Shown in pieces: positions 43,233 to 51,657 of a stretch of 64,000 nt of DNA; position 1 is the first letter of the stretch, and every line of letters starts with the position of its first letter. Source of the stretch: Streptomyces caatingaensis. Lineage in GTDB: Bacteria; Actinomycetota; Actinomycetes; Streptomycetales; Streptomycetaceae. Below the pieces are notes generated by a model. It was given only the letters and a program-made list of their open reading frames with translations. It had not been told where the DNA came from and made no database searches. The stretch is taken from the NCBI RefSeq assembly GCF_001187435.1, contig NZ_LFXA01000007.1:276778-340777 (forward strand), in the 5' to 3' direction. Both the position numbers and the translations under genes were made by a program.

Positions 43233-43856
43233 TTACGGGCGGCGCACCGCCGACGTCTCCGTGCGCGCCGGGACGGCGTGGCGGGCGGAGCCGGTGTGGT
43301 GCGTCCGGGAGGGGCGGCGCGGCACGGTGCCCGGCCGGTCCGGCGTCCGCGTCATCATGCAGTCGCGCACCAGGTCGAGGTGCTTGGCGACGATGGGCTG
43401 CGCCAGCCTGGCCGCCGCCCGGACGTCGGCCTCGCGGCCGTTGGCCGCCTCGTCCTTCAGCAGGTCCAGCGTCAGGACGTGCGCGGTGTCCTGGGTGCGG
43501 AGCCAGAGGCTGTCGTAGGCGGGGGTGCCGGCCTTCTTCCGCAGGTCCTTGAGGGTCTTGTCCTGCTCGTCGCTGACCTTCCGCGGCAGGGCCACGTCCA
43601 GTTTGCCGCCCAGTTCCTTGACGCCCTTGTCGAGCTCGGTGTGGTCGCGGACGAGGACCCTGCCGAGCTCGCGCACGCACGGGGACACGGCGTTCTTCTG
43701 CGCGTCGGTGCCCGCGGCGATCTCGGCCATGTTGCCCTGGTGCACCGTCTCCAGGAAGGAGTCGTCCCGCGAGTCGGTGGCCAGCGCCGGCCCCGCGGCC
43801 CCCGTGACCAGGGTGAGAACGGCCAGTGCCGTCGTGACCCGGTGTCGCATACGCAT
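43233..43856 (-). CDS. Secreted DUF4142-like protein
   Basis: 207 residues. A Sec signal (RVTTALAVLTLVTGAAGPALA) precedes a helical, ferritin-like domain: DDSFLETVHQGNMAEIAAG, RELGRVLVRDHTELDKGVKE, and DTAHVLTLDLLKDEAANG. The spaced His residues and VRDHTELDK agree with DUF4142, whose function is unknown but which is common in envelope-stress contexts. A basic proline-rich tail ends the protein. GGAGCAG precedes ATG 43856; ATG 43850 is also possible. Convergent with the LCP gene, with 22 bases between the stops. Confidence 0.8.
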   Translation of the reverse strand: MRMRHRVTTALAVLTLVTGAAGPALATDSRDDSFLETVHQGNMAEIAAGTDAQKNAVSPCVRELGRVLVRDHTELDKGVKELGGKLDVALPRKVSDEQDKTLKDLRKKAGTPAYDSLWLRTQDTAHVLTLDLLKDEAANGREADVRAAARLAQPIVAKHLDLVRDCMMTRTPDRPGTVPRRPSRTHHTGSARHAVPARTETSAVRRP

Positions 43857-44042
43857 CTTTCGCTGCTCCGTTCTTCGTCGGCCCGCGCCGCCGCGGCGGC
43901 GCGGGCCCGTCCGGCCGAGGGGCGCCGGTCGCGCCCCGCGGAGCTGAACAATGCACCGGGCCCCGGCCCGGGGACCCTTCGGACGCCACCGCTCCGGCCA
44001 TATGGCGGTGTGCTTTTCGGGCGATCGGGGGTATGGGGCGGC

Positions 44043-44828
44043 TCAGCGCCCGGGGGCCGGGACGCCGAAGAGCCTGGCCAGCCGCCCGATCTCCTCCCTG
44101 GCCTGGTCGATCGTCATGTTCCCGAGCCGGCCCAGCAGCCCCAGCAGTCCGCCGTTGCCGCCGATGGAGCCGTGGTACGGGCCGGACTCGCGGTCCCACC
44201 CCGACCCGTGGTGCGGACCGGAACCGTGCTCCCGGCCGGAGTCGTACCGGTCCGGCCTTTGGTGCCACCCCGACTCGTGGCGGCCGTCGGACTCGCGGTC
44301 CGGGCCGTACCGGCCGTCCCTGTCGTACCGGCCGTCCCTGTCGAAGCGGCCGTCATCGTCGCGGCCGGACGAGTGGTACGGGTCGGGTTCGTCGGACGGG
44401 TCCAGCTCGTCCCGGGCCCGCAGGGCGTCCTGCCGGGCGCAGTCGATCCTCGAACGGTCCGGTGCCGGTGAACCGGCCTGCTGCTGGAGCTCGGAGCGGG
44501 CGCCGGCCAGCACGCCGAGCCGCTCGCGCACCGCGCCGCAGACCAGGCCCTGTTCACGGCTGGGCCGGTTCAGGGAGTCGCAGGCGACGACCGCCTCGGC
44601 GGCCCGCTGGCCGACGGCGTCCCGGTCGAGCGCCCGCACGGCGTCGGCGGAGACCCGGCGCAGCTCCTCGGGGGTCGCGGCGGCCGGCGGCGCGGTCAGC
44701 GGCCGTGCCGCCGGCAGGGGCGCGGGGGCCACGGGCGGGGCGTCGGCGGCGGCCGGGAGGGTGCCCAGGGTGAGCGAGCCGCAGACGGCGGCGGTGAGGA
44801 GAAAGCCGGTCCGGAGGGGTGCGTCCAT
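44043..44828 (-). CDS. Secreted protein with Asp/Arg/Gly/His-rich repeat region
   Basis: 261 residues from ATG 44828 (AAGGAG upstream). The Sec signal is MDAPLRTGFLLTAAVCGSL with cleavage near AAADA. A helical part (PEELRRVSADAVRALDRDAV, VCGAVRERLGVLAGARSELQ) contains three cysteines. It is followed by a polar low-complexity region made of RFDRDG, RYDRDG and RYGPDR units and HGSG-type units, then a helix EEIGRLARLFGVP. The charged region could bind metals, nucleic acid or polysaccharide. No family recognised. Divergent from the polyprenyl synthase gene. Confidence 0.72.
   Translation of the reverse strand: MDAPLRTGFLLTAAVCGSLTLGTLPAAADAPPVAPAPLPAARPLTAPPAAATPEELRRVSADAVRALDRDAVGQRAAEAVVACDSLNRPSREQGLVCGAVRERLGVLAGARSELQQQAGSPAPDRSRIDCARQDALRARDELDPSDEPDPYHSSGRDDDGRFDRDGRYDRDGRYGPDRESDGRHESGWHQRPDRYDSGREHGSGPHHGSGWDRESGPYHGSIGGNGGLLGLLGRLGNMTIDQAREEIGRLARLFGVPAPGR
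44305..44358 (-). repeat. Three 18-bp tandem coding repeats
   Basis: Units at 44305-44322, 44323-44340 and 44341-44358 differ by few bases and encode the six-residue units RYGPDR/RYDRDG/RFDRDG of the secreted protein. They are a likely site of slippage and length variation. Confidence 0.7.
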
Positions 44829-45332
44829 CGGATGCTCCTTGCGAGAGGGGATCTTGACGCCACCCTGCGCCCGCTCCCCACGGCCCGCAATCGGAGGAGG
44901 CGGCCGGGCGAACGCCAACTGACGCACCGTCGGCTGGAAATGTCGACCTATCGTCAGCTGCCGCCCCGTCAATTCCGGGGAACAACCCGTACCCGCGCCC
45001 TCCACCGGGTCCGCAAGCGCGGCTGCGCCGAACGGGTCGCATGGCCGCCGCGACACGGGCGGTCCACCTCCACCGCCCGGCGCATTGGCCACAAGTCCCA
45101 ACAACTTCAGGGCTGTTGACCCGGCCTCCCCCGCGAGCGGACCTGTACGCCGACCGCCCGCACAAGAGCCGATGACCCGTAAATCCGACCGCTTGGGCCG
45201 GCGTGGTGATCTTCGGCCGCCGTCCGTGCCGGAGCCGGATCCCCGCAGACCGGCCGGTTTAGCTGGAGCCATGGTTGACGAACGGACCGACAGCAGGCGC
45301 ACTGAATCGCGATACTCGCCGGGAGGTCCCGC
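44829..45332. other. 504-bp divergent intergenic region
   Basis: Between the secreted repeat protein and the polyprenyl synthase. No gene is supported on either strand. It ends in GGGAGG, the ribosome site of the synthase gene. The centre around 45090-45120 is AT-richer (ACAAGTCCCAACAACTTCAG) and probably holds a promoter, but no clear operator was found. Confidence 0.4.
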
Positions 45333-46394
45333 ATGGCGGGCCTGACGGCGGTGCACCCCCCGGCCGGCGCCGTCGTGGGAACGCTGCTGGACTGGGCGCG
45401 GGACCTGATGGAACCCGCCCTGCGGGACGCCGTCACGGCACTGCCCGAGCGGGAGTCCCGCATCGCCGGCTATCACCGGGGCTGGCACGAGGCGGACGGC
45501 GGCGCACGCGAGGACGCCTCCTCGGGGCGCGGCGGCGGCAAGGCCGTCCGTCCCGCACTCGTCCTGCTGGCGGCCAAGGCCGTCGGCGCCCCCGCCGCGT
45601 GTGCCGTTCCCGGCGCGGTGGGCGTGGAGTTGATCCACGACTTCTCCCTGCTGCACGACGACGTGATCGACGGCGACGCCCTGCGCCGGCACCGCCCGGC
45701 CGCCTGGACGGTGTACGGCACGCCGGCCGCCGTGCTGACCGGCGACGCGCTCCTCGTGACCGCGCTGCAAGTGCTCGCGGCGGCGCCCTCCTCCGCCGCC
45801 GGCGCCGCCGTGCGGGAGGCGCTGGGCATGCTCGGGGAGCTGATGCGCGGACAGAGCCAGGACGTGTCGTTCGAGACGTCCGGCCGGGTGGCCACCGAGC
45901 AGTACCTGGCGATGGCGGAGGGCAAGACGGGCGCGCTGATGGGCTGCGCCTGCGCCCTCGGGGGACTGCTGGGCGGGGCCCGGGAAGACCGGGTCGCCGG
46001 ACTGCGGGACTTCGGCCGCTGCCTGGGCGTCGCCTTCCAGTGCGTGGACGACCTGCTGGGCATCTGGGGCACGAGCGGCCGCAGCGGCAAGCCCGTGGGG
46101 GCCGACCTGGCGGCGCGCAAGAAGTCGCTGCCCGTGGTCGCGGCCCTGGCCGACGACGGCCCGGCCGGCCGCCGCCTCGCCGCCCTGTACGCACAGGCCG
46201 ATCCCTTCGGCGAGGCCGAGATCGCGCTGGCGACAACGCTGATCGAGGAAGCGGGCGGCCGCGAGCGGACCGAACAGCAGGTGCAGCGGCAGACCTCGGC
46301 GGCCATGCGCGCCCTGACACGGGCCGAGCCCGCCGCGGAGGTCTACCGGCAGATGCAGGAGATCGCCGCCCTGCTCACCGGCCGCGACCACTGA
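45333..46394 (+). CDS. Polyprenyl (probably geranylgeranyl/farnesyl) diphosphate synthase
   Basis: 353 residues. The first Asp-rich motif is LLHDDVIDGD (DDxxD) and the second is QCVDDLLGIWG (DDxxG), with GGGKAVRPALVLLAAKA as the substrate-binding region and AEGKTGALMG between. All catalytic residues of a trans-prenyl transferase are present, so it should condense isopentenyl diphosphate onto an allylic primer. Chain length (C15, C20 or longer) cannot be read with confidence. GGGAGG precedes ATG 45333. Location beside an ABC transporter and 3 kb from a terpene synthase suggests it supplies the prenyl substrate of that synthase. Confidence 0.9.
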   Translation: MAGLTAVHPPAGAVVGTLLDWARDLMEPALRDAVTALPERESRIAGYHRGWHEADGGAREDASSGRGGGKAVRPALVLLAAKAVGAPAACAVPGAVGVELIHDFSLLHDDVIDGDALRRHRPAAWTVYGTPAAVLTGDALLVTALQVLAAAPSSAAGAAVREALGMLGELMRGQSQDVSFETSGRVATEQYLAMAEGKTGALMGCACALGGLLGGAREDRVAGLRDFGRCLGVAFQCVDDLLGIWGTSGRSGKPVGADLAARKKSLPVVAALADDGPAGRRLAALYAQADPFGEAEIALATTLIEEAGGRERTEQQVQRQTSAAMRALTRAEPAAEVYRQMQEIAALLTGRDH

Positions 46395-46556
46395 CGCGAG
46401 CACCGACGCGCGCGCCGGCGCGACGACCGCGCGACCGGTGGCGGGCCCGTAACCAATCGGGACGTCACCAGGTTCTCCGCGGAGAAGCGGGCGGCGGCGC
46501 GCCGGGCCGCGGCGCCACCGACGGGAACGATGCACGTGAAGCCGGAGGATCTGCAC

Positions 46557-47411
46557 ATGAGCGGGCGGGACCACGGCCCGGCGGCCGTCAGCGCGTACGG
46601 CCTGCACGTGACCCGCGGGAAGCACATGCTGCTGCACGACATCACCTTCACCGTCCCCCGGGGCGTCATCGTCGGACTGCTGGGCCCCAGCGGCTGCGGG
46701 AAGACCACGCTGCTGCGGTCGGTGCTGGGGATCCAGCCCGCCGCGGCGGGCCACGTGCAGGTGCTCGGCTTCCCGGCCGGTTCCCCCGCCCTCTGCTCCC
46801 GGATCGGGTACGTCACCCAGGCCCCCTCGGTCTACCCCGACCTCACCGTCCTGGAGAACCTCCACTACTTCGCGGCGGCGCTCGGCCTGCGCGGATGGCG
46901 GCGGGAGAACGCCGTGGTCCGCGTGGTGAAGGACGTCGACCTGGCCGACTACGCCGACAAGCACGTCGCCCGCCTCTCCGGCGGCCAGTACTCCCGCGTC
47001 TCGCTGGCCGTCGCGCTGCTCGGCGCGCCCGAGCTGCTGGTGATGGACGAACCCACCGTCGGCCTCGACCCCCTCGTGCGACGTGAACTGTGGGGAGTCT
47101 TCCGGAGGTTGGCCGACGAGGGGACGACGCTGCTCGTCTCCAGCCACGTCATGGACGAGGCCGACCGCTGCGACCGGCTGCTGCTCATGCGCGGCGGCCG
47201 GCTGCTCGCCTCGGCCCGCCGCGACCAGGTCCTCTGCCACACCGGCTGCGGCAGCGTCGAGGAGGCCTTCATGCGCCTGGTGACCGCGGCGGCCAGGGCC
47301 GAGGCCGCGCCGCGCCCGGCACGCGCCGACCGCGCCCCGGGCCCCCTGCTCACCGACGTCCTCCCCGACCAGGGCCGGTCGTCGTACTTCGCCACGAAAG
47401 CCCGCCTGTGA
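46557..47411 (+). CDS. ABC transporter ATP-binding protein
   Basis: 284 residues from ATG 46557, nine bases after GGAGG; ATG 46530 would add nine residues but has a weak site. Walker A GPSGCGKTT, the Q-loop YVTQAPSV, signature LSGGQYSRVSLA, Walker B LLVMDEPTVGLDP and switch His in SSHVMDEAD are complete. A C-terminal tail of about 40 residues is proline-rich. It energises the membrane partner encoded immediately after it, with a 4-base overlap. The pair belongs to the ABC-2 exporter group, often carrying antibiotics or natural products. Confidence 0.92.
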   Translation: MSGRDHGPAAVSAYGLHVTRGKHMLLHDITFTVPRGVIVGLLGPSGCGKTTLLRSVLGIQPAAAGHVQVLGFPAGSPALCSRIGYVTQAPSVYPDLTVLENLHYFAAALGLRGWRRENAVVRVVKDVDLADYADKHVARLSGGQYSRVSLAVALLGAPELLVMDEPTVGLDPLVRRELWGVFRRLADEGTTLLVSSHVMDEADRCDRLLLMRGGRLLASARRDQVLCHTGCGSVEEAFMRLVTAAARAEAAPRPARADRAPGPLLTDVLPDQGRSSYFATKARL

Positions 47412-48187
47412 GCCACGACTTCACCGCCGCGCCCCGGCTGACGGGCCGCCGGCTCCCCTTCTCGCCCGGTATCACCCTGGCCACCGCGCGCCGCGTGCTC
47501 CAGCAGATCTCGCGGGACCACGGCAGCACCGCGCTGATGCTCGTCATCCCCTGCATGCTCATGCTGCTGCTGAAGCTGATGTTCAGGGACGTCGAGAGCA
47601 CCTTCGAGCGCGTGGGCACCCAGGTCTTCGGGATCTTCCCCCTCGTCGTCATGTACCTGGTGGCGTCCGTGTCCACCCTGCGCGAGCGCACCTCGGGAAC
47701 CGCCGAGCGGCTGCTGACGATGCCGGTGCAACGGCTCGACATCGTCCTCGGCTACAGCCTGGCCTTCGCCTTCCTCGCCCTGCTGCAGGCGGTCCTGGCG
47801 ACGCTGCTGGCGGTCGGCCCGCTCGGGCTGCACATCAAGGGGCCGGCGTTCCTGCTGATGGTCGTCGCGATGCTGGGCGCCCTGCTCGGCCTGGCCCTGG
47901 GCCTGCTCGTCAGCGCCTTCGCCCGCAACGAGTTCCAGGCCGTCCAGTTCCTCCCCGCCGGCATCCTGCCCCAGTTCCTGGTGTGCGGACTGTTCGTGCC
48001 GAGGGACGAGATGAGCGGCGCCCTCGACGTCCTGGCCGGGATGATGCCCATGACCTACGCCGTCCAGGCCGCCCGGGAGGCGGCCACCCACGAGGGCGTC
48101 ACGGGCGTCTTCGTCCGGGACGCCGTCGTGGTCCTGCTGTGCGTCATCGGCGTCCTGATGGCGAGCGCCGCCACGTTCAAGCGCTGA
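47408..48187 (+). CDS. ABC-2 type permease
   Basis: 259 residues from GTG 47408; GTGA overlaps the stop codon of the ATPase gene. Six hydrophobic helices are visible (ALMLVIPCMLMLLLKLMF, VFGIFPLVVMYLVASVSTL, GYSLAFAFLALLQAVLATL, and three more). The motif RERTSGTAERLLTMPV is the conserved cytoplasmic turn of ABC-2 permeases. It would form the channel of the exporter with a dimer of itself. A long hairpin follows the stop codon, ending the operon. Confidence 0.9.
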   Translation: MSHDFTAAPRLTGRRLPFSPGITLATARRVLQQISRDHGSTALMLVIPCMLMLLLKLMFRDVESTFERVGTQVFGIFPLVVMYLVASVSTLRERTSGTAERLLTMPVQRLDIVLGYSLAFAFLALLQAVLATLLAVGPLGLHIKGPAFLLMVVAMLGALLGLALGLLVSAFARNEFQAVQFLPAGILPQFLVCGLFVPRDEMSGALDVLAGMMPMTYAVQAAREAATHEGVTGVFVRDAVVVLLCVIGVLMASAATFKR

Positions 48188-48216
48188 GGATTCCAGCGCT
48201 GACGAAATTCCGGCCG

Positions 48217-48266
48217 CACGACGGCGGGTGGGGCACGGCCGCTGCCGTACCCCACCCGCCGTCGTG
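48217..48266. terminator. Exceptionally long terminator hairpin
   Basis: Arms 48217-48239 and 48244-48266 pair over 23 bases with one mismatch and a 4-base loop (CGCT). It lies between the ABC permease gene and the convergent small secreted-protein gene, so it can stop transcription from both sides. Confidence 0.75.
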
Positions 48267-48288
48267 TACGGGGGCGCGAATTCCCCGG

Positions 48289-48540
48289 CTACATCCCGAA
48301 CCCGCCGCCCGAGGTGCCCCATTGGAAACCGCCGCTGAACCCTCCGCTGTGCGGAATCTCGAACGGGCCGAAGTGGATGGGGCGCGCCCGGTGGTGGAAA
48401 CCCGGGTGCCCCTCGAACCCGTCGTCGTCGTGGAAGGCCGCCGCTGACGGCGCCTGGGGCGCGGCGGCGGCGGAGCCACCGCCGGCGGCGAGCGCGATTG
48501 CCGTGAGCGAAACGACCATCGCGCGACGGAGGAACGACAT
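48289..48540 (-). CDS. Small secreted Gly/Phe/His-rich protein
   Basis: 83 residues from ATG 48540, with GGGAG ten bases before it; a longer reading from 48582 lacks a signal-like start. The signal peptide FLRRAMVVSLTAIALAAGG ends near SAAAAP. The mature part is about 53 residues, rich in His, Phe, Gly and Asp (HDDDGFEGHPGFHHR, GGFSGGFQWGTSGGGF). No cysteines. It could be a structural surface peptide or metal binder. Function unknown. Confidence 0.65.
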   Translation of the reverse strand: MSFLRRAMVVSLTAIALAAGGGSAAAAPQAPSAAAFHDDDGFEGHPGFHHRARPIHFGPFEIPHSGGFSGGFQWGTSGGGFGM

Positions 48541-48723
48541 CACTAACTCCCATCCAGGAGACATCCGAGACACGGCACACACTAACTAGCCGGTATGTCG
48601 GCCGTGTTCAGAAATACGTGCGTTACCTCGAAGGAGGGCAGCGCATCGACCACTTGGCGGTTCAATGAACACCGGCCTGCGCAAGAGGAATTCGGAGAGG
48701 GCGGGATTTCCCGGCCCCGACGG

Positions 48724-48729
48724 TACGGT
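48724..48729 (+). promoter_or_regulatory. -10 element of leaderless CAP-domain gene
   Basis: TACGGT ends six bases before ATG 48736 and no ribosome site lies between them. The spacing fits transcription starting at the A of the start codon. Confidence 0.5.
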
Positions 48730-48735
48730 GCCCGC

Positions 48736-49323
48736 ATGAGACACAGCGTCCCGGCCGTCGCTCTTCTCCTGGCGCTCGCCGGCCCGGCGGCCGCCGCCCC
48801 CGCACCGCCGCCCCCGTGGCAGTACGCGCCGTCGGCGCCGCCCGCCTGGAGCCCGTCCGCCGTGCCGCAATGGCCGTCCCCCGGACCGGGGAACGGAGCA
48901 CCCGCCCGGCCCGGACCCGGTAGCCGGCCGCGCGAACGGGGCGGCTTCCGGGGCGCGCTGATCGAACTGCTCAACAGGGAACGGCACAACGCCGGTTGCC
49001 CCGCCGTGCACGGGCGGCGGGCGCTGGACCGGGCGGCGCAGGACCACAGCGCGTTCATGGCGCACGCCCAGCGGCTGTCGCACACGGGGCGGGCCGGATC
49101 GGATCCGGGCCGCCGGATCACCCGGGCCGGCTACCGCTTCGGCAGGGCGGGCGAGGAGATCGTCGCCGGTCCGCGGACGCCGGGCGGCGTCGTGCGGGCC
49201 TGGATGGGCAGCCCCCCGCACCGCCGTTCCCTGCTGACCTGTGCCTTCCGGGACGCCGGCGTCGGCCGGAGCGAGGGGGCGCGCGGCCCCTGGTGGACGC
49301 TGCTGCTGGCCGTGCCACGCTGA
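48736..49323 (+). CDS. Secreted CAP-domain (SCP/PR1) protein
   Basis: 195 residues. Signal peptide MRHSVPAVALLLALAGPAAA, a Pro/Ser/Gly-rich linker (residues 20-65), then a CAP domain: LIELLNRERHNAGCPAVHG, RAAQDHSAFMAHAQRLSHTG, GRAGEEIVAGPRT and VVRAWMGSPPHRRSLLTCAF. The histidines of the cavity (SHTG, PPHRR) and the Glu in GEEI are present. One disulfide is likely (GCPAV with LLTCAF). Bacterial CAP proteins are secreted and of largely unknown role. Convergent with the terpene synthase gene. Confidence 0.85.
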   Translation: MRHSVPAVALLLALAGPAAAAPAPPPPWQYAPSAPPAWSPSAVPQWPSPGPGNGAPARPGPGSRPRERGGFRGALIELLNRERHNAGCPAVHGRRALDRAAQDHSAFMAHAQRLSHTGRAGSDPGRRITRAGYRFGRAGEEIVAGPRTPGGVVRAWMGSPPHRRSLLTCAFRDAGVGRSEGARGPWWTLLLAVPR

Positions 49324-49339
49324 CGACCGGACGCCGCGG

Positions 49340-49356
49340 CCGGGCGGTCCGCCCGG
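49340..49356. terminator. Short hairpin between convergent genes
   Basis: CCGGGC and GCCCGG (49340-49345 and 49351-49356) pair over a 5-base loop between the convergent CAP and terpene synthase genes. Its end touches the synthase stop codon at 49357. Confidence 0.4.
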
Positions 49357-50433
49357 TTACGCCAGGTCGCGGTCCCACCACCAGGCCAGCGACGGAGCCC
49401 CCGGAAGGGGACGGGCGCTGCTGTCCGACGGGGCCTGCGCCCAGGTCAGCGGGGCGTCCTCCGCGGGGTCGGGCAGCCGGCCGAGGCTGAGGTAGCGCGG
49501 TACCCGCAGCCCCCACTCGGCGTTGCCCCGGATGCCGTGGCGCAGCCCCTGGAGGTATCCGCCCAGCGCCGCGCCGGCGCCGGGCCGCACCCGGTCGTGC
49601 AGTTCCAGGAAGCGGACCAGGATGCGGTCCCTGATCCGGGTGGCCTCCTCCACCGCCTCCTGGAGGGACATCTGGCGGTGGTGCATGAGGACGCTGTAGA
49701 TGTTCTGGTCCGTGTGCCCGTGGGACAACTCCTTGCGCAAGGAGTGCCGGTCGTTGTCGAGCCCCGCCACCATGATGGCCATCTCGGTCAGGGCGCGCAC
49801 GGCGGGCCGGTGCAGTTCCCCGTCCGCCACCTCGGCGCCGGTGGCCAGCTCCAGCATGGCGAAGGTCGGTTCGCCGCCGCAGGACAGGAGCCGCATGGCC
49901 AAGTAGTCGTCCAGACCGGGCATGTGGCCCCGCGCCTGGTTCCCGATCTGCCAGGCGACGCCCGACAGCCAGGCGCGGTGGGCGTGGAGGAAGCGGCGCA
50001 CCTGGGTGGGTGTGCCGAAGGAGCGGAAGAGGCCGACGATGTTCTGCAGCGGGCGGACGAACCGTTCGCCGTTGTCGTCCGCCGAAGGGGCCTCGGCCGC
50101 CCGCTGCACCCGCCCCGCGAGCGCGTTGAACTGGGCGGGCCGGGTGCTCAACGGGCCGTTGTCGCACCGGGCGTCGTCGAAGGCGAAGCCCCAGTAGACC
50201 CACAGGGAGGTGGCCAGGAGGCGGTCCTCGTCGGCGGTCGGGGCGAACCGGCCGAAGAAGTCCCCGCTGTGCGTGGCCAGCACCCAGGCGGTCTCGTCCC
50301 CGGAGGCGCACATGCCGCTGTCGCGGATCCACCGCGCTGCCCCGAGTTCGACCTCCCGCACCCGTCTGTTGATCGCTGACTCCAGGGGGCAGTAGAGGTC
50401 GGGCAGATCGGCCTCGGTGACGGCCAGTCCCAT
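49357..50433 (-). CDS. Class I terpene synthase (cyclase)
   Basis: 358 residues, normal for bacterial single-domain terpene cyclases. The Asp-rich motif is FDDARCDNG (Asp86-Asp87, Asp91) and the NSE triad is complete as NDRHSLRKE (residues 227-235). The conserved RY dyad is in RVPRYLSL near the end, and WVYWGFAFDD is the usual preceding helix. It should bind three Mg ions and cyclise a prenyl diphosphate, C15 or C20. AGGAAAAGGA precedes ATG 50433. It is the only terpene cyclase seen, about 3 kb from a prenyl synthase and beside an ABC transporter. Product unknown. Confidence 0.92.
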   Translation of the reverse strand: MGLAVTEADLPDLYCPLESAINRRVREVELGAARWIRDSGMCASGDETAWVLATHSGDFFGRFAPTADEDRLLATSLWVYWGFAFDDARCDNGPLSTRPAQFNALAGRVQRAAEAPSADDNGERFVRPLQNIVGLFRSFGTPTQVRRFLHAHRAWLSGVAWQIGNQARGHMPGLDDYLAMRLLSCGGEPTFAMLELATGAEVADGELHRPAVRALTEMAIMVAGLDNDRHSLRKELSHGHTDQNIYSVLMHHRQMSLQEAVEEATRIRDRILVRFLELHDRVRPGAGAALGGYLQGLRHGIRGNAEWGLRVPRYLSLGRLPDPAEDAPLTWAQAPSDSSARPLPGAPSLAWWWDRDLA

Positions 50434-50629
50434 GGGCGGGTCCTTTTCCTGGGGGGATGAGCCCTCACATGGTCGGACCCGGGCCTTCCCGCGTCTCCGC
50501 ACATCCGCTGCGTTGGCGGCAAAAACCCCTGAAAAGATCAATTTGCAGACGATCCGCCGCGCAAGCCCCAGCGTTCTTCCGGCCGGACGGCACGGCGGAC
50601 GCCGCGCACGGCGGTGCCCGACCGCGGGT

Positions 50630-51517
50630 TCACCACCGTCCGAACGCCCGCCCGGGATTCTCCACGAACACCGCTCGCGCCACGTCCGCCCCGAACTCCC
50701 GCTCGACGCGCGGCATCAAGTCCCCTACGAGAAAGGCGGGTCCGGGGCCCTCACGCCGTGCCCCCGCCGTCGTCGTGTCCCCGCCCAGCAGGATCTTCCC
50801 CGCGTGCCCCGCCTCCACCAGGGCCGTCAGCTGGTCGAACAGCCGCCAGTCCGTGGCGTGGTGACGCCGCGACGGCCCGTCGAAGGCGAGGAACGCGCCC
50901 GAGCGGGCGGCCGCGAGCTGGACGCGGATGTCCGGCGACCGGCCGAGATGGCCGAGGACGACGGAGGGGGACGGTACCCCGAGGGCGCCGCAGAGCAGGT
51001 CCAGCACGTCCAACGCGCCGGTTCCCAGCTCCAGATGGACGGCGACGGGCGCTCCGGTGGCGTGGTGGGCCTCGGCCGCCGCGGCCATCGTGTGCCGCGC
51101 GTGCGCGTCGAGGCCGTGGAATCCGCTGGCGACCTTGATGAGGCCGGCGCGGACGGGAGCGGTGGTCAGATCCTGGACGAAGAGCTCGGCGAGCCGGCCC
51201 ATCGTCCGTTCCAGGAAGGCGGGTTCGTAGTGCACCGCCTGGTGCAGGCCGGTCGCCGCGACGACGTGGACGCCCGTCGCCCGGGACGCGGCGACGACGT
51301 CCGCGAGCCGCCGCCCCATGCCGCGCGGCGTCCACTGGACGACCGCCCCGCCGCCCGCCTCCCGGAAGGCGGCCAACTCGGCCTGTGCCGGGGGGAGTTC
51401 GGCCAGCTCCTCGCCGGGCAGGGCGGGGCTGCGCAGGAAGAGGTGGTCGTGCGCGTCGACCACGCCGAGGCGCGCGACCGGCACCTCGCCGAGAACGGTC
51501 CGTACCGTGCCGCTCAC
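50630..51517 (-). CDS. Phosphotriesterase-family metal hydrolase
   Basis: 295 residues from GTG 51517 with GAGGGGG upstream. The amidohydrolase-fold metal site is seen as VVDAHDHLF (HxH), the carboxylated Lys region LIKVASGFHGLD, VAVHLELGTG, VVLGHLGRSPD and LLGGDTTT (final Asp). The GTG overlaps the stop codon of a 26-codon upstream ORF (GTGA), so translation is coupled. Members include phosphotriesterase-like lactonases and resistance hydrolases. Divergent from a CGNR regulator, with two palindromes between. Substrate unknown. Confidence 0.83.
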   Translation of the reverse strand: MSGTVRTVLGEVPVARLGVVDAHDHLFLRSPALPGEELAELPPAQAELAAFREAGGGAVVQWTPRGMGRRLADVVAASRATGVHVVAATGLHQAVHYEPAFLERTMGRLAELFVQDLTTAPVRAGLIKVASGFHGLDAHARHTMAAAAEAHHATGAPVAVHLELGTGALDVLDLLCGALGVPSPSVVLGHLGRSPDIRVQLAAARSGAFLAFDGPSRRHHATDWRLFDQLTALVEAGHAGKILLGGDTTTAGARREGPGPAFLVGDLMPRVEREFGADVARAVFVENPGRAFGRW

Positions 51518-51594
51518 CGTGCCCCCTCGTCCCGGAGCTCCTCCAGCGGCCGGCACTCCGTGGCGCGGTCGAACCGCGCCTTCCGCGGATCCAT
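51514..51594 (-). CDS. 26-codon ORF coupled to the phosphotriesterase-like gene
   Basis: Starts at ATG 51594, preceded eight bases upstream by GAAGGGGG, and its TGA overlaps the GTG of the next gene. The peptide begins MDPRKARFDRATECRPLEEL and is charged, with no signal peptide. It may be a small functional partner or a leader that opens the downstream ribosome site. Too short for a family call; the ribosome site and exact overlap are the support. Confidence 0.5.
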   Translation of the reverse strand: MDPRKARFDRATECRPLEELRDEGAR

Positions 51595-51619
51595 GGTCGG
51601 TGTCCCCCTTCGTGAGCCT

Positions 51620-51638
51620 GTAACGGGTGAGCCGTTAC
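51620..51638. promoter_or_regulatory. Palindromic operator 1 (7-5-7)
   Basis: GTAACGG at 51620-51626 and CCGTTAC at 51632-51638 pair perfectly around GTGAG. It lies 26 bases upstream of the small ORF of the minus-strand operon, a position where a bound repressor would block that promoter. It matches operator 2 in arms and spacer. Confidence 0.75.
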
Positions 51639-51657
51639 GTCTTCGGTCCGGCTCAAT

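Noticed and set aside
43951..44922. Plus-strand frame opposite the Asp/Arg-rich secreted protein
   Set aside because: Ser/Pro/Arg-rich shadow of the minus-strand repeats, with no ribosome site.
45075..45125. CAACA..TGTTG inverted repeat near 45100
   Set aside because: Only five matching pairs with a 9-base centre; expected by chance in this AT-richer stretch.
44043..47240. 1065-codon open frame on the minus strand
   Set aside because: Only its last 261 codons, from ATG 44828, have a signal peptide and ribosome site. The rest is antisense to the prenyl synthase and ABC ATPase genes.
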